A DNA stretch of 64,000 nt from positions 806,001-870,000 of the forward strand of contig CANPUZ010000047.1 of assembly GCA_947579665.1 (NCBI GenBank). Direction: 5' to 3'. Origin of the DNA: Sympetrum striolatum. Lineage: Eukaryota; Arthropoda; Insecta; Odonata; Libellulidae. The position numbers and the translations under genes were made by a program. The first letter of the stretch is position 1. Each line of letters opens with the position of its first letter. This document shows, in pieces, positions 11,390-23,289 of the stretch. The notes beneath the pieces were generated by a model. It made no database searches. It had not been told where the DNA came from and worked only from the letters and a program-made list of their open reading frames with translations.

Positions 11390-11960
11390 GACAAACAAAA
11401 GGCAGTATATACATTCGAGCCGTGTTCACTTAAAATGGGATGAAGAGTGTGTTCAGTGCGTACAATTAGATTCCCCCAATTAGCGCTTCCCCAAATGTCA
11501 TCTCCTCTTCTTGTGGAGAGCGCCTGTCTCAGCCACTCCGATGCTCATTTTCAGGGAACCTAGGAAACTGTGTTTACGTCAATATTAATATTACGCGAAA
11601 TATTAACGGAGTCAAAATTGTTTCGACTTTTTATAATATATAATAAGTTTAGTCGCTAGAATAATATATATTTTGTATACATTGTTGCCTGTTTAAAAAC
11701 TAAAATAAATGTTTATTTGGTACACAGAACAGTATAGAATCTGTTTACATTGTTGCCATTTGAAAATTAAATTCATTATTATAAAATGGTATTTGTTTAT
11801 TTGGTTGCTTGAACAATGTCGATTTTGCATACATTGTTATGATTCATCTTATTGCTTCTAATTTCTCATGTTTTTGAGAAGTAAATCATAAATCATTCGA
11901 AACATTATTCAAATAACCAAACTCAAGCCCTAAATTATAGAGGTATTATGGTATTGATTT
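11390..11960. other. AT-rich non-coding stretch
   Basis: No gene. It holds three loosely repeated TTGTTTACATTGTTGCC-like segments near 11690-11840 that resemble bases 1-40 of the window. Confidence 0.45.
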
Positions 11961-11963
11961 AAC

Positions 11964-12620
11964 AAATCTGATGTGGCCAACACGTGACTTTCTCCGTATT
12001 TATCGAAAACAGAAGCCCATGCCGGTAATATATAAATAACTCCAAAACAATGAGTTTTACTGGAAAATGTTTCATACAAAGGTTGTAGTAAAGTACATTG
12101 TCTATAACTTTTGTACGTAATTTTATATATACCTACATTACATTCTGACAGAGATATGTATGAAAAACTATAATTTATGGGTAAACAACAACTTCCGGTT
12201 AACCATTATTGATAACTCCTAAACAATCAGTGTTACGAAAAAATGTTTTTTTTTACAAAAGTTGAAGTAAAGTAAATTATCTATAACTTTTGTTCATAAT
12301 TGTATATACCTACATTGCATTTTGTGAGAGATATATAAGAAAGTAAGTTTTTTCAGGATAAACCGCAACTTCCGGTTAAGCGATATTCACCAAAAACTAA
12401 TCAACTTTTGGCCTTGTTAGGAAAATACTAAATATAAATTTTGATGATCACTTTTCAAGATAGAGCGCCCACAAACTTTTTACCACAGACAGACATGTTC
12501 GGGAAAATAGCGAAAACGCGCTCTATGGGCCCCAAAACATTTATTTCCGTCGAAATCTGGAGGTCGATTTTTTTTTAAATATAATACTTTCTGTATACTG
12601 CGTATAGGGAGAAAGTAAAA
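11964..12620 (-). repeat. Family D hairpin-ended element, short copy
   Basis: Starts with AAATCTGATGTGGCCAACAC GTGACTTTCTCC and ends in GCGTATAGGGAGAAAGTAA, matching the two ends of 21512-22520 in reverse. It contains one internal unit with AACTTCCGGTTAA and TATAACTTTTGT. Non-autonomous, with no coding frame. Confidence 0.75.
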
Positions 12621-12679
12621 ATATATATTTGAATTTCAATTTCCGAAGTTTACTTATAGTTTTATTGCTCTTCTTCATT

Positions 12680-13125
12680 TCTTATTATCTTTCCCATTTA
12701 TAATCGTATTCAACAATCACCTTCGTCGTTAGGGAGCTGTTTACGACCACAAAATCACACTTATTTTCCGTCATTTTTGTCTAAATTCTCGAAATTTCGA
12801 CTCGAATACGATATTCCACGACCAAAATAAGAATCTTCATTCAATTTACTTTCTTTTGGTGTTCATCTCGATTTCGTACGACCATTATTACTGATTTAAT
12901 TCCGCGAAAGAAAAAATGTCTGCAATCAATCAAAACGAACATTACGTGCATTTCTTATGAGAGAGACGACTCGAGTCGTCCAGAGTCGAACCAAGGATAC
13001 TCTGGACAGACAATAAATCAATTCGTATCACTCCATTGGACTTTAAATAACTCCCATATAATTCGTAATCCTCTTTTATGTCGGGAAGTGCATGAAATAT
13101 ATGTTCGAATATTACTATTTCAGTT
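12680..13125 (+). repeat. Family B copy with intact palindromes
   Basis: Best-preserved right end. GACGACTCGAGTCGTC at 12965-12980 is a perfect 16-bp palindrome. GTCCAGAG (12978-12985) and CTCTGGAC (13000-13007) form a perfect 8-bp stem around a 14-base loop holding TCGAACCAAGGATA. The body carries TTTCGACTCGAATACGATAT and a TTTACTTTCTTTTGGT tract. Confidence 0.8.
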
Positions 13126-13599
13126 TCTCTGACACAAATACGTGTGAATATACTTTTCGGAGTACTCTTCAGCAGTCCTTGACCTTCTTGGCACTAACTT
13201 TTCCCTTCGTATTCCACTAACTAAGTCAAGATTCCTCCGCTTCTTATAATCGATATAACGTTCCCCCCTCTTATCCGAAGTCCCCCCTTTGAGCGAAACT
13301 TTCTTCCCCTTCGGATGAAACCCCCCGCAGAGAGGAGCAATATCTTTCTCCTTCATTCTGCCTCTGACAGGAGGCGTAATTAACAGGAGGGGATTATCCG
13401 TTTCATCCGGAAGGCACGGAGCGTGAATCCGTGATTTCATAAAACGGAGTTCAAACATATTTTTAAAGCTTTTTAGCTTAAATTTTAAAATTCGGGCACA
13501 TTTCAGTGAAACGTATTATTTTTTCGTTTCTACGTCCTTTTTGTCAATAGTACAGGTATCAAATTGCTATCTTAAATTGTCTTCACACAAGTTTTTAAT

Positions 13600-14137
13600 G
13601 TGTTAGCGGTCACTCAGCGAACTAAGCGGTCTCTAAGCAAGCTAAGCTATGTGATATATATGTTAGCGGCCTCTAAGCGAAGAAATCGGTCTGTAAGCAA
13701 ACTCTCAACCAACTGACCTTATCTATGAGGGAATTGAGCGTCTTTTAAGCAAATTTTGGCGGACTCTAAGATAACAAAGCTGTCTGAAAGTGAACCAAGC
13801 AGCCTCTAAGCGAAGTAAGCGGTCTATAAGCGAAGTAAATGGTATCTTAGCAAGCTGAGCGATATCCATGCGAACTAAGTTGGCTCCAAGCGAACTAAGC
13901 GGGTTGTAAGCGAACTGAACCGATTCTAAGCGAATTAAGCAGATTCTAAACATAACAGAAGGACCACAGCGAACTAAACGACCTCTAAGCAAGAGAACTA
14001 AGCGAACTGAAAGCGAATTCAACGGTCTCTTAGCGAACTAAGCAGTCTATAAGCAAACAAATGGATTCCAAGCGAACTAAGCGATCACTCAGCGAACTAA
14101 GCGGTCACTCAGCGAACTAAGCGGAATCCAAGTGAAA
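13600..14137 (+). repeat. TAAGCG block, two-core subtype
   Basis: Consensus close to CTAAGCGAACTAAGCGGTCT, with a core about every 10 bases and two per 20-bp unit. Roughly 27 units. The 99-codon minus-strand frame over it, repetitive in sequence, is a by-product. Confidence 0.9.
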
Positions 14138-14139
14138 CT

Positions 14140-15030
14140 GAATCAAACGGACATCGGGTCAAAAATTGTTTTTTTAATAGTGCGGAACTTTGCATAGTTA
14201 TTGCGAAAAGATCGTATTTTTTTGTTTCCGTTTGTCGTTTTCAAATATTGCTGAGCGGCAAAGAGTTACAGGGCGTCAAACTTGAGAAATTTTCACAGAA
14301 AACCAGAGTCGGATTCTTCACCGGAACATTCAAGTTCTTGGCTTTTTAGAGGCTTTTGGAAGAAACTGTTGGAAAAATGGACGATGCAGTGATCTATTAC
14401 TAACCTTTATCTCTTGGTTCGTTGGAGTTCTCAGGTCTTTTGCTCTTTTAACGCAACAAAATGGCGCGCACAGTCCCATTCGCCGCCTGCAGAGTTGATG
14501 CGCGGTTTTGCGAGATGAATAAAAATGGATTATGTAGATATTTGGCGTCTATTCTCTCGGTATCTATTGATATACTTCCTTTTGAACTTATATTGATCGT
14601 ATGCATCCAAATTTCCTTAATTGGAATAGAGGCGTCTGCAGATGAATTATAGATAAATATACCCTTTTCGACTCCATTAGGAGTTTGGAAAGAGCAGTTA
14701 CGATTCTCAGCTGGAGATAGCGGAAGGAGGGATGCTGCGTGAAGATGGTTTTAAGAGAGGGGAAGAGATGCCGAAGCAAGACGTGGATTAAAAAGTCCAT
14801 AAAGTCTGTGAGGGAACACGGAAGGGAGTGCGGTATAAAATCCCAATAAAGTAAACAGACGTAATCTTATTCTATTATGGAGGTTTCACTGTAGAGATAA
14901 AGATGTGGAGAAAAAAAGGATACGAGATTAAGACTTTTTCTATAAGAAAGAGTGCGTTAAGCAATGGCGTGTGTGGGAGGCGTGTTTCCACTCTGAGTGC
15001 CACATTCGATAAGGAAGACTTTCATTTCCT
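14140..15030. other. Non-coding stretch, nothing assigned
   Basis: No repeat family and no convincing frame. The ATG at 14461 opens only 63 codons of unremarkable sequence. Confidence 0.4.
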
Positions 15031-15034
15031 GGTT

Positions 15035-15210
15035 TACGATCAGTATGCTTAATCTGCGATTAGTTCGCTTAACACGTGATTTTTTATGATTTCTCAACGA
15101 TTAGTAAGCTAGGTCACTGCTTACATCACATTGAATTTCTTTTGAATGTGGTCACTTCGCTTAGTTAATGATTACTCCGCTGAGAATGTGATTAGAGCGC
15201 TTACGAAAAC
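15035..15210 (-). repeat. Short TAAGCG family block (CGCTTAG orientation)
   Basis: About eight degenerate units such as TTAGTTCGCTTAACACGTGA and GTCACTTCGCTTAGTTAATG. Confidence 0.7.
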
Positions 15211-15214
15211 CTTA

Positions 15215-15980
15215 GATCGGAGCGATGATAGACAAGTTTGAATATTCGATTTCCATATCTAAAAGAAGTTACCTTTTAAATATAATCACCACTATTTCTT
15301 TGTACATAAAAAAAACTAATTACTAGGTGAATGTAATTAGATAATAACCCTTTCTAATAAAGTTAAACGAATGGATTGTTTATTTCATCTCCATCTTTGC
15401 TGCATCGTTACTTTTCAAAACGTCGAGTGATGTTTCAATTGTTGCCAAAATGTATTCAACTCCTTGGAAACGGATGTTTAAGTAAAATAAGCATACTTTC
15501 ATCAATAAAATCATATGATAAATTATTTATTATCTCGTCATTTGTAGTGATAATAGATAATTAGGTATCAACATTATTTCTTGTCCGTAACGTAGTCCTA
15601 AATAGGTAACAATACATTTCCATGGGTAACAATGGTTTTACAGTACAATACAGTCTGAGTAAATTAACAATGTGTCAGAACTGTAACAAATGCAACTAAA
15701 TTTGCGTTTCATTGTTGACTTGTGAGGCTTCCGTGTGTGTTTGTTGCCTCGACGATTTCATTGTCGTCAACATTGATCTTGTTTGCAATGACCCTTTTGA
15801 CCGGATGATGTGTTAATGGAGATAAGAGGAACCCTTTGAGGATACATTTGGACCCTTTGAGGGGTAATAGGGGTCATTTGGACCCCTGGAGGGTTATCAG
15901 TGGAATTAACACCGTGTTAATCAATCGGACATAGAATCAGTGGTTCTTTGGTTTATGCTTACGTGTAATCTCTGTTTGGA
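15215..15980. other. Non-coding stretch
   Basis: Largely featureless. Near 15825-15895 there is a small repeat of GGACCCTTTGAGG-like words, four times. Confidence 0.4.
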
Positions 15981-17248
15981 TGACACTCAACACTTGCCTA
16001 GCGATTTCATCACTTATCATCACTTGCTAAGCGCACTCATCACTAAGTGGACTCAACTTTCGCTTAGCTGTCCCATCACTTGCTAAGCGGACTCAACATT
16101 TGTTATTCGAACTCAACACTTAGTAAGCAAATTCAACACTTAGTAAGCGAATTCAATATTTACGTAGCAGTCTCAACATTTAATAAGTGGACTCATCACT
16201 TACTAAGTATACTAATCAGTTATTAAGCGGAATCTTCACTTACTAAGCGGACCTATCACTTCCTAAACGTACTTATCACACGCTAAGAGAGCATGCAACG
16301 TATTATGTGGACATTTACTGAGCGGAATAGAAATGCACTAAGGGAACTCATCACACACTTAGCGAAGTCCTCGCTAGCTAAGCGGACTCTTACATTGCTA
16401 AGCAGACTCATCGGTTGCTAAGCACAATCATCACACACTAAGCGGAGTCATCATTAGCTAAGCGGACTCATCAATTTCTGAGATAAATCAACATTCACTA
16501 AGCGGATTCCCGCCTCTGGCGGCTCGCGGGGTATATATCTAATAATCTAAACACTCACTAACCGGTCTCATCATGTACTAAGCTTACTCATCACTCGCTA
16601 AGCGCACTCATCACTTACTATGCTAATTTTTCACTAAATATGCACACTTATCACTTACTAAGTGAATTAATCCCTTTCTAAGCGGACATAACTTTTTCTT
16701 GGCATACTCAGCATTTACTAAGCGTATTAATAACTTACTATATACTCATAAAAGCATAAGTGAACTCAGCATTTACTAAGCGGTCTCAACATTTACTAAG
16801 CATAATACTCATCACTTACTAAGCGCAGTCAACAGTTACTTTACTGTGTGCATTGATAATAAGCAGGCTAATCAAACACTAAGTGCAATAAATCACTTCC
16901 TAAGCAAACTCAATATTCACTTAGCGGACTAATCATACACTTAGCCATCTCAGCGTTTACTCAGCGGACTCAGCATACACTTGGCGGACTTAACATTAAT
17001 TGAGCGGGCTCATAATTACTAAGCGCATTCATCTTTTACTAAGCCTACTCATCACATACTAAGCGCATTCATCTTTTACTAAGCCTACTCATCACATACT
17101 AAGCGCATTCATCTTTTACTAAGCCTACTCATCACATACTAAGCGGACTCATCACTTTCTAAGCATACGCATCGCTTACCAAGCGGGCTTATCACACAAT
17201 AAACATGCACAACATTTAGAGAGCCCATTTATCACTTATACAGCGTAG
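15981..17248 (+). repeat. Largest TAAGCG block, about 63 units
   Basis: Units near CTAAGCGCACTCATCACTTA. A foreign G+C-rich insert (CCCGCCTCTGGCGGCTCGCG) interrupts it at about 16509. At 17021-17140 a 40-bp dimer (AGCGCATTC/AGCCTACTC alternation) is repeated three times without change, showing recent local amplification. Confidence 0.94.
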
Positions 17249-17539
17249 ATGAGCAGGAATCGGTGATAGAATAGGCGAAAGGGAAGGAATTTATTGAGAT
17301 TTGAATCAAACTGTAATATATTCTGATAGCGGGGAATAAAATACGGCAATTTTGGAGTGTTTTTCGAAGATTATTTTAATGAAATTCCTGGTAAAATAGA
17401 GAATTCGAAGTCGTGGAGGTCCCAGAAGACTATATCTGTTCTATTCTATACCTCAAAAGACTATATCTGTTCTATTCTATATAAATACTCGTAGAAATTT
17501 TTCCAATTAGACTCTATAAGTATCGAAAAGTTCTCCGTA

Positions 17540-17700
17540 AGAGTGTTAAATTCGTTTCATTTGCAGTTTTGATTGGGAAGTATTTGGTCCTACGAAGTCC
17601 AAAAAATTACCAAAAGAAAGGAAATCGAATGAAGATTATAATTGTGGCCGTGCAATGAATTTTTCGAGTCGAAATTACGTGAACTATAGTTAAAATCCTG
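17540..17700 (-). repeat. Family B fragment
   Basis: TACCAAAAGAAAGGAAATCGA, preceded by CCTACGAAGTCC and followed by TTTTTCGAGTCGAAATTACG, matches the reversed core of the element. Confidence 0.65.
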
Positions 17701-18169
17701 ATGGATCCATACCACCTAGTCACGGCCCAAGCAGTTGATTCTACGTGTTCTAAGTCAAAACAGACGACAATTGCGAGAAATCACGTCGCAGTGAACGAGC
17801 AGTTGCCCATGACGACGATTGTCGAATCTCTTAAACTTGAAATAAAGAAAGGAGTCAAAGGGGAGAATAAAGTTTGGCGGAAAAGTTTCCAAAAAAAAGA
17901 AAAGAAAAAAGTTTTTCGGATACTTTTTGACCGGTGTCGCTTTCCATCCCCTAGCGGAGACAACCGAAACTGAAAGGGGGAAAAAAACAAAGGAAATACG
18001 ACGGAGGGAAAAGGTCGAGAGAAAAAAGGAAAAAAAGACTTCTCTTATTTTAGGAATTCTGTGGAGTTGAATTCTAAGATAATGGCAGTCGAAAAGAAAA
18101 GTAAATAAAGAAGTGAATGCACTTCACGCTTTGTCAAATTACTCGGAAAAAAGGACAATTGGAGGAATG

Positions 18170-18592
18170 ATGGGTACGCTCAGTATGCGTTGAGTAAGCT
18201 TACTGAGTGATTAGTCCGCTGAGTAAGTGATGAGTGCGCTTGGTGTGTGATGAGTATGCTGAGTGTTTGATGAATGCGCTATGTGTGCGATAGGTATGCT
18301 AGTAAGTGCTTAGTCCGCTTAGGAAGTGATGACTAGGCTTAGTATTTGATGATTATGCTTAGTATATGATTAATATGCTAAGTAAACGATGATTAAGTGA
18401 TGAGTCCACTTAGTATGTGATGAATATGCATGGTAAATAATGAGTCCGCTTAGTAAGCAATGAGTCCGCTTAGTAAGCAATGAGTCCGCTTAGTACCTGA
18501 TGAGTGGGCTTAGTAAGTGATGGAATAGGTCCGATTAGTAGGTATTTAATGTGCTTAGTAAATGCTGAGAATGCTCATCAAGTGCATAGTCC
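18170..18592 (-). repeat. TAAGCG family block, CGCTTAG part of an inverted pair
   Basis: Units such as TGAGTCCGCTTAGTAAGCAA, three of them nearly identical at 18440-18490. It abuts an opposite-orientation block at 18598. Confidence 0.88.
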
Positions 18593-18597
18593 AAAAA

Positions 18598-18722
18598 AAG
18601 CGAAGTAATCACTAACTAAGCGACCTCATCATAAAGTAAGCGGACTAAACAGAATGTAACCGCACTGATCACGTGATTAGCGCACTAATCACAAACTAAG
18701 CGCAGTAATCACATGATTGCGT
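18598..18722 (+). repeat. TAAGCG block, opposite orientation to its neighbour
   Basis: Six units near AAGCGCAGTAATCACAAACT. Only about five A-rich bases separate it from the reversed block to the left, giving an orientation switch. Confidence 0.85.
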
Positions 18723-18789
18723 AATTTTTAAGAGAGGAAAGATGGACCAATGTAGATTTTTCAGTCAGAAACGACAACCACGCTAAACT

Positions 18790-19205
18790 ATATATTTAAA
18801 AGGGTTTTACGATAAAAATTATGAGATCTCGCTGAAGAAAATGACTAGTTTTTCGATTTAAAGTCATATTTTCCATGTTTGATGAACGAAATTGTTCAAA
18901 CGTTCGACAAAATTAGATTTAGAATAGAACACACTCTAATCTTCATAAAGAGTGCAAATTCGGTCATTTTTTCAGGAATAAGCGTTTGATGCTAAGAATT
19001 ATGGAACTTTGCCATGGAATATTTCGAGTTTTTTCCAATTTTAGCGATATTTTTCACATTTGCAGAACCAAATTGTCTGCAAATTTGAAAAATTTTGATA
19101 GAACACACTTTAATCTTGAAAATGAGTGTAAATTTGATATGGTTATTTGAAGTAATAAGTGTTTAATGCTAATAATTATTAAACCACGCCATAGAAAATT
19201 CCACA
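18790..19205 (+). repeat. Tandem repeat, period about 174 bp
   Basis: ATAGAACACAC recurs at 18924 and 19098, followed each time by TAATCTT, a GAGTG word, AATAAGYGTTT and ATGCTAA-AATTAT. A partial unit precedes at 18815. Diverged, AT-rich and non-coding. Confidence 0.65.
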
Positions 19206-19654
19206 ATACACCTACAAGACAAGCTAACATTACATAAGCGTAGATGCATTTCTTTTAAGACAACCTTTTTAGAGCCCCCATAGACGTCTGCAAATGAGAG
19301 TACATTCCGCCTTTCTCCCCCCAGAGGGAGTCATAACCCCAAAGGAATACCCTCGGATTGATATTCCTTCCTGAATCGCTAATTCGGATTTATAACCGTA
19401 GGCGGCGCCACTTCTGCTTCATATTCCGAGAATTAGAAAAAAGAATAGCGACATTTCGTGGAATAAATTTGGAATTCCGTATTTAGAAATAAATTTGGAC
19501 TGATTTAAAAGATTTTATGTACGGTTTATTGCGGTTTAGAATTGTACTTCAATAGAATTGTACTTGAATAAATTGTACTTTAATTTAAAGGAATTTTGAT
19601 TTGGGAAAATGAGAAGTACGATTAGATATAATTACTGCACTGATGAGAATGCGA

Positions 19655-19950
19655 TATCTTAGCGTAGACATCGCTTACTCAGCTAATTCATACCGTACTT
19701 ATGAGACTAATCATTTATTTAGCAAAGTAGTCACTTACTGAACGGGCTAATCGTGTACTAAGCAGAATCATCACTCGCTAAGCGGACTCATCACTTACTC
19801 AGCGGAATAAGTAGGTGTCTACTAAGCGGAATAATTATATTCTTAGAAAACCTGCCACACTGAACACATACTAACTTACTCAGCGGACTTATCACTCACT
19901 AAGCATATTCATCACTCAATAAGCGAACTTATCACAAACCTTACTAATCA
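19655..19950 (+). repeat. TAAGCG block
   Basis: About 14 degenerate units near CTAAGCGGACTCATCACTTA. Confidence 0.85.
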
Positions 19951-20354
19951 CGAATCGAGTATATTTTCTGGAGAGCCCAACAATCTTGAGAGAATTCCAT
20001 TAAAGATCGTCGGTCACCGTATTTGGACAGTCATGTTTGCAGAGAGGGGGAGAGATACATTAAGACGTGGGATGCTGCGAGGACATTTTATCTCGAAAAC
20101 AAGGTAATAAAGTCGGAAGTTTTTCGAGTGCCTCGAATCGATTATCGTTTTATTCGATATATCGCTAATTAAAGATTGCCCTTCTCGGTCGAGATAACCA
20201 ATCTACTGCCGCTCCCGGTAGATGGGGTTGTAAATAGGGTGACTTCCGGTTTATTCCTTCCGCTCCATCCGGATACCGATGAGTTATGCTTTTAACGAAT
20301 TTCAACTGGATTCGACAATTATTGCGATGCTTGGTGTATCATCTCCATTATTAA

Positions 20355-21292
20355 GGATTACTTTGTGATTAATGATTACTTCTCTAAGCATGTGATTCGT
20401 ACGCTTCATTTGTGATTAGTTCGCTTAGCTTATGATAAGTTAGCTGAGAATGTGATTACTGCGCTTCGTTTATGATTACTTCGGTAGGCATGTGATAAGT
20501 ACGCTTAATTTATGATTAGTTCGCTTAGCTTTTGATTACTGCGCTTACTTTTACTTCACTCAGTTTATGATAAGTTCGCTGAGAATGCGATTACTGCGCT
20601 TTGTTTATGATTACTTCGGTTAGCATGTGATAAGTACGCATAATGAAATGATTAGTTCGCTTAGCATGTGATTGATACGCTTAATTAATGATTACCTCGG
20701 TTAGAAAACACTCGTTTTTTGTTTATTATGGGGCGAATTTTGAATCAGTTGAAACTTTTCTTGGTTTGTGATTCGCTTAAATTGTGATTGGTTCGCTTAG
20801 TTAATGATTACTTCGCTTTGTGAATGAATGGTTAGCTTAGCATAGAAGGAATTCGTGTAGCTCATTATGAGTTAGCTTAGTTTATTATAACTTGGCTTTG
20901 TTTATGATGATATCGCTGAGAGTGTGATGTGTGCGCTTACTTTATGATTCGCTTAGTACGTGATTTTTCGGCTTGGTTAGCGATTAGAATGCTTGGCTTA
21001 TGGTTGATGGGCTAAGTATATCCTGAGTCGCTTAGTTTATGATTACTACGCTTAGTTAACGATAACTTCGCTTAGTTAATGACAACTTCGCCTATTTAAT
21101 GATCGATTCGCTTAGTTTATGATTAGTCAGCTCAGCCTAAAATGAATTCGTTTTAGCTTTCAATGAGTTATTTATTAGTCCGTAAACTTCATTTGACTTC
21201 ACTTAGTTTGTGATTATTTCACTAAGCCTCTGATAAGTGCGCTTGATGTATGATTAGTCCGCTTAGCATGTGATTTATTCGCTTAGTTTATT
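20355..21292 (-). repeat. TAAGCG family block (CGCTTAG orientation), about 46 units
   Basis: Units near TGATTAGTTCGCTTAGCATG and TGATTACTTCGCTTAGTTAA, with several degenerate gaps (20720-20760, 21150-21190). Confidence 0.9.
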
Positions 21293-21511
21293 ACAGTACT
21301 GATTTTTAGATATCAGTTATTTGGAATACTTGGTGCAACTTCTCCTTAATTCAGGGTTAGTTAAGGGCTATTTATATGTACTAATTTAAAAAACTAAAAT
21401 TTGCTTTGTATTTATGTTTTTTTTTAAATTAAAATCTCCGTTTTTGCAAAGAAAAATCAAATTTTAGGCAAATTGCGAAAGACTTTAATATCTTTCAATT
21501 CGATTAAATTA

Positions 21512-22520
21512 TTACTTTCTCCATATACGAAGTATAGAGAAAGAATTGTTTTCATGAAAAAAATCGACTTCGAGATTTCAACGGAAATACATGTTTTGGG
21601 GTTCCTAGAACACGTCATTTTCGGAATGATGTCTGTGTGTGTGTATGTGTGTGTGTGTCTGTGCTTGTGGGCGCTCTAACGTGAAAACTGTTAGTAGTAT
21701 CAATACCAAAATTCATCTATAGTACTGTGGTGTGTGCTGTCAGAAATTGATTAGTGTTTGAAGTAAATCGGTTAACCGGAAGTCGAGCCTCATTCATCAA
21801 AGCTCATTTCCGGTTTTCAAAATATCTCCATAAATATGATATATACGTATATTGTATTTTCATAAAAGTTTTAGATAATATGATTTACTATAACTTTTGT
21901 ATTAAACATATTTTTGGATCACCGGTTGATAAGGAGTTATTCGTGAATTACCGATAAACCGGAAGTAGCTGTTATGTACTTTGTGGGCGCTCTAACATAA
22001 AAACTATTAGTCGGATCGGAACTAAATTTCATATATAGTATTTTAGTTGGTGTTGGTAGAGTTGATTAGTTTATGGAGTAAATCGGTTCACCGGAAGTCG
22101 AGCTTCATTTTTCAAAGCTCATTTCCGGTTTTCGAAATATATCCATAAGTATTATATTTAGGTATAAACTATTTCTAAAAATGTTTTAGAAAATTGAATT
22201 TACTATAACTTTTGTATGAAAAATATTTTTGTATCACTGATTGTGTAGGAGTTATTTGTGAAATACTGATAAACCGGAAGTTGCTGATTATGTACGATGT
22301 GGGCGCTCTGGGCGCTGGGGCGAAGGGCCATTTCATCTTTTTTCATCGAAAATGTCCCGAAAAACATTATTTATAATGTTTGTGACGTAAAAGATAATAT
22401 GATATAAATTAATCACTCATCTTCCAAGTTTAGATTGAATATAGAGTTCGAAATTACTGTCGTAGATAAATGTTTACATCTTATATATGGAGAAAGTCAT
22501 GTGCTGGCCACATCAGATTT
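21512..22520 (+). repeat. Family D hairpin-ended element, two internal units
   Basis: The left end is the hairpin sequence ACTTTCTCCATATACGAAG plus TATAGAGAAAG; a (TG)n run follows at 21632-21665. Two ~310-bp units, each with GTGGGCGCTCTAAC, GTAAATCGGTT(A/C)ACCGGAAG, TCTCCATAA-like and AAACCGGAAGT words, make the body. The right end reads GGAGAAAGTCATGTGCTGG. It carries no transposase, so it is non-autonomous. Confidence 0.82.
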
Positions 22521-22650
22521 TTACTTTCTCCATATACGAAGTATAGAGAAAGTATTGTTTTTGGGTGAATTTGTGACGACTTTTTGCGGACTCGAAATTT
22601 TGAATTTCGAAATAAAGTTCTTCGAAAAGTGTTTCGTAGTTGTCATAATA
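22521..22650 (+). repeat. Family D left end, second truncated copy
   Basis: The hairpin at 22523-22553 has ACTTTCTC/GAGAAAGT arms of 8 bp plus an inner TATAC/GTATA stem around GAA. Only about 130 bp of element follow before the acceptor of the start-codon exon at 22687. Confidence 0.65.
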
Positions 22651-22686
22651 TAAATGTGTGACTTTTTATTCGCTTTTATTCCACAG

Positions 22687-22732
22687 GCTCTGAAGCTGTC
22701 TTCCTGCGCGTCCGTGTGAAGCGATGAGCAAG
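22687..22732 (+). CDS. Start-codon exon (codons 1-3) of the split gene
   Basis: A 46-nt exon bounded by a pyrimidine-rich acceptor (TTTTATTCCACAG) and a strong donor (AAG|GTAAGC). Two frames are closed. The third has a stop at 22691-22693 and then ATG at 22724 in a GCGATGA context, giving Met-Ser-Lys and ending in phase 0. The next exon found, 45125-45180, opens in phase 0, which fits. The left part is therefore 5' untranslated, and an acceptor here implies another noncoding exon further upstream. Weak point: the exon is short and is supported only by splice signals and phase. Confidence 0.6.
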
Positions 22733-22924
22733 GTAAGCTCATTCTTTTTCTTTCGCTTTTATAAACAGCATTTTCCTATCACTCGCCATCGCATTTGCAC
22801 CAATACAATCCGTGCATTTCGAATCACTTATTCCAAAGCGGTTTCTAGAAGACTTCTCAAGTTTCTATACTAACTTTTATAAGTGTTAAAGTTGCAGCCA
22901 TTTCAACATCTGGAACCTTTGACA

Positions 22925-22975
22925 GAGCAAGGGGGTGATGAGGCTTAGCATGATGAGGAGTGATGGAAAATGCCC
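22925..22975 (+). repeat. GAGGAGTGAGGT family motif
   Basis: GGGTGATGAGGCTTAGCATG followed by ATGAGGAGTGATGG. It aligns with 26975 and 27355. It lies in the first coding intron about 200 bp after the start-codon exon. Confidence 0.5.
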
Positions 22976-23289
22976 TTATATTTCTCCTGTATTTGTTGCT
23001 CTATCAACATTTAAAATCGTCGAATTGCATTTCAAAGGGGAGTAATTTGCACTCACCCGGCATCGAACTCAGGCACATTACTTACAATGAGTATCAATAC
23101 AAATGAGCCTTAAAATCATCCGTGATTTTTACTTCTCCATCCTACCGGAATGTGCCTTTGAATATTTTCGGAAAAACAATATAAAATGGCCGTATTATTC
23201 TTCCTGCTATTTATTAATCACAGTTTACATTCGCTGAAATCACAGTAAATTGCCTGCATTAATTCCGACATTAGTTCCGACCTTTAATT

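Noticed and set aside
13120..13458. A 112-codon minus-strand open frame
   Set aside because: It begins in unique DNA and ends beside a family B copy. No recognisable motif, signal or splice support.
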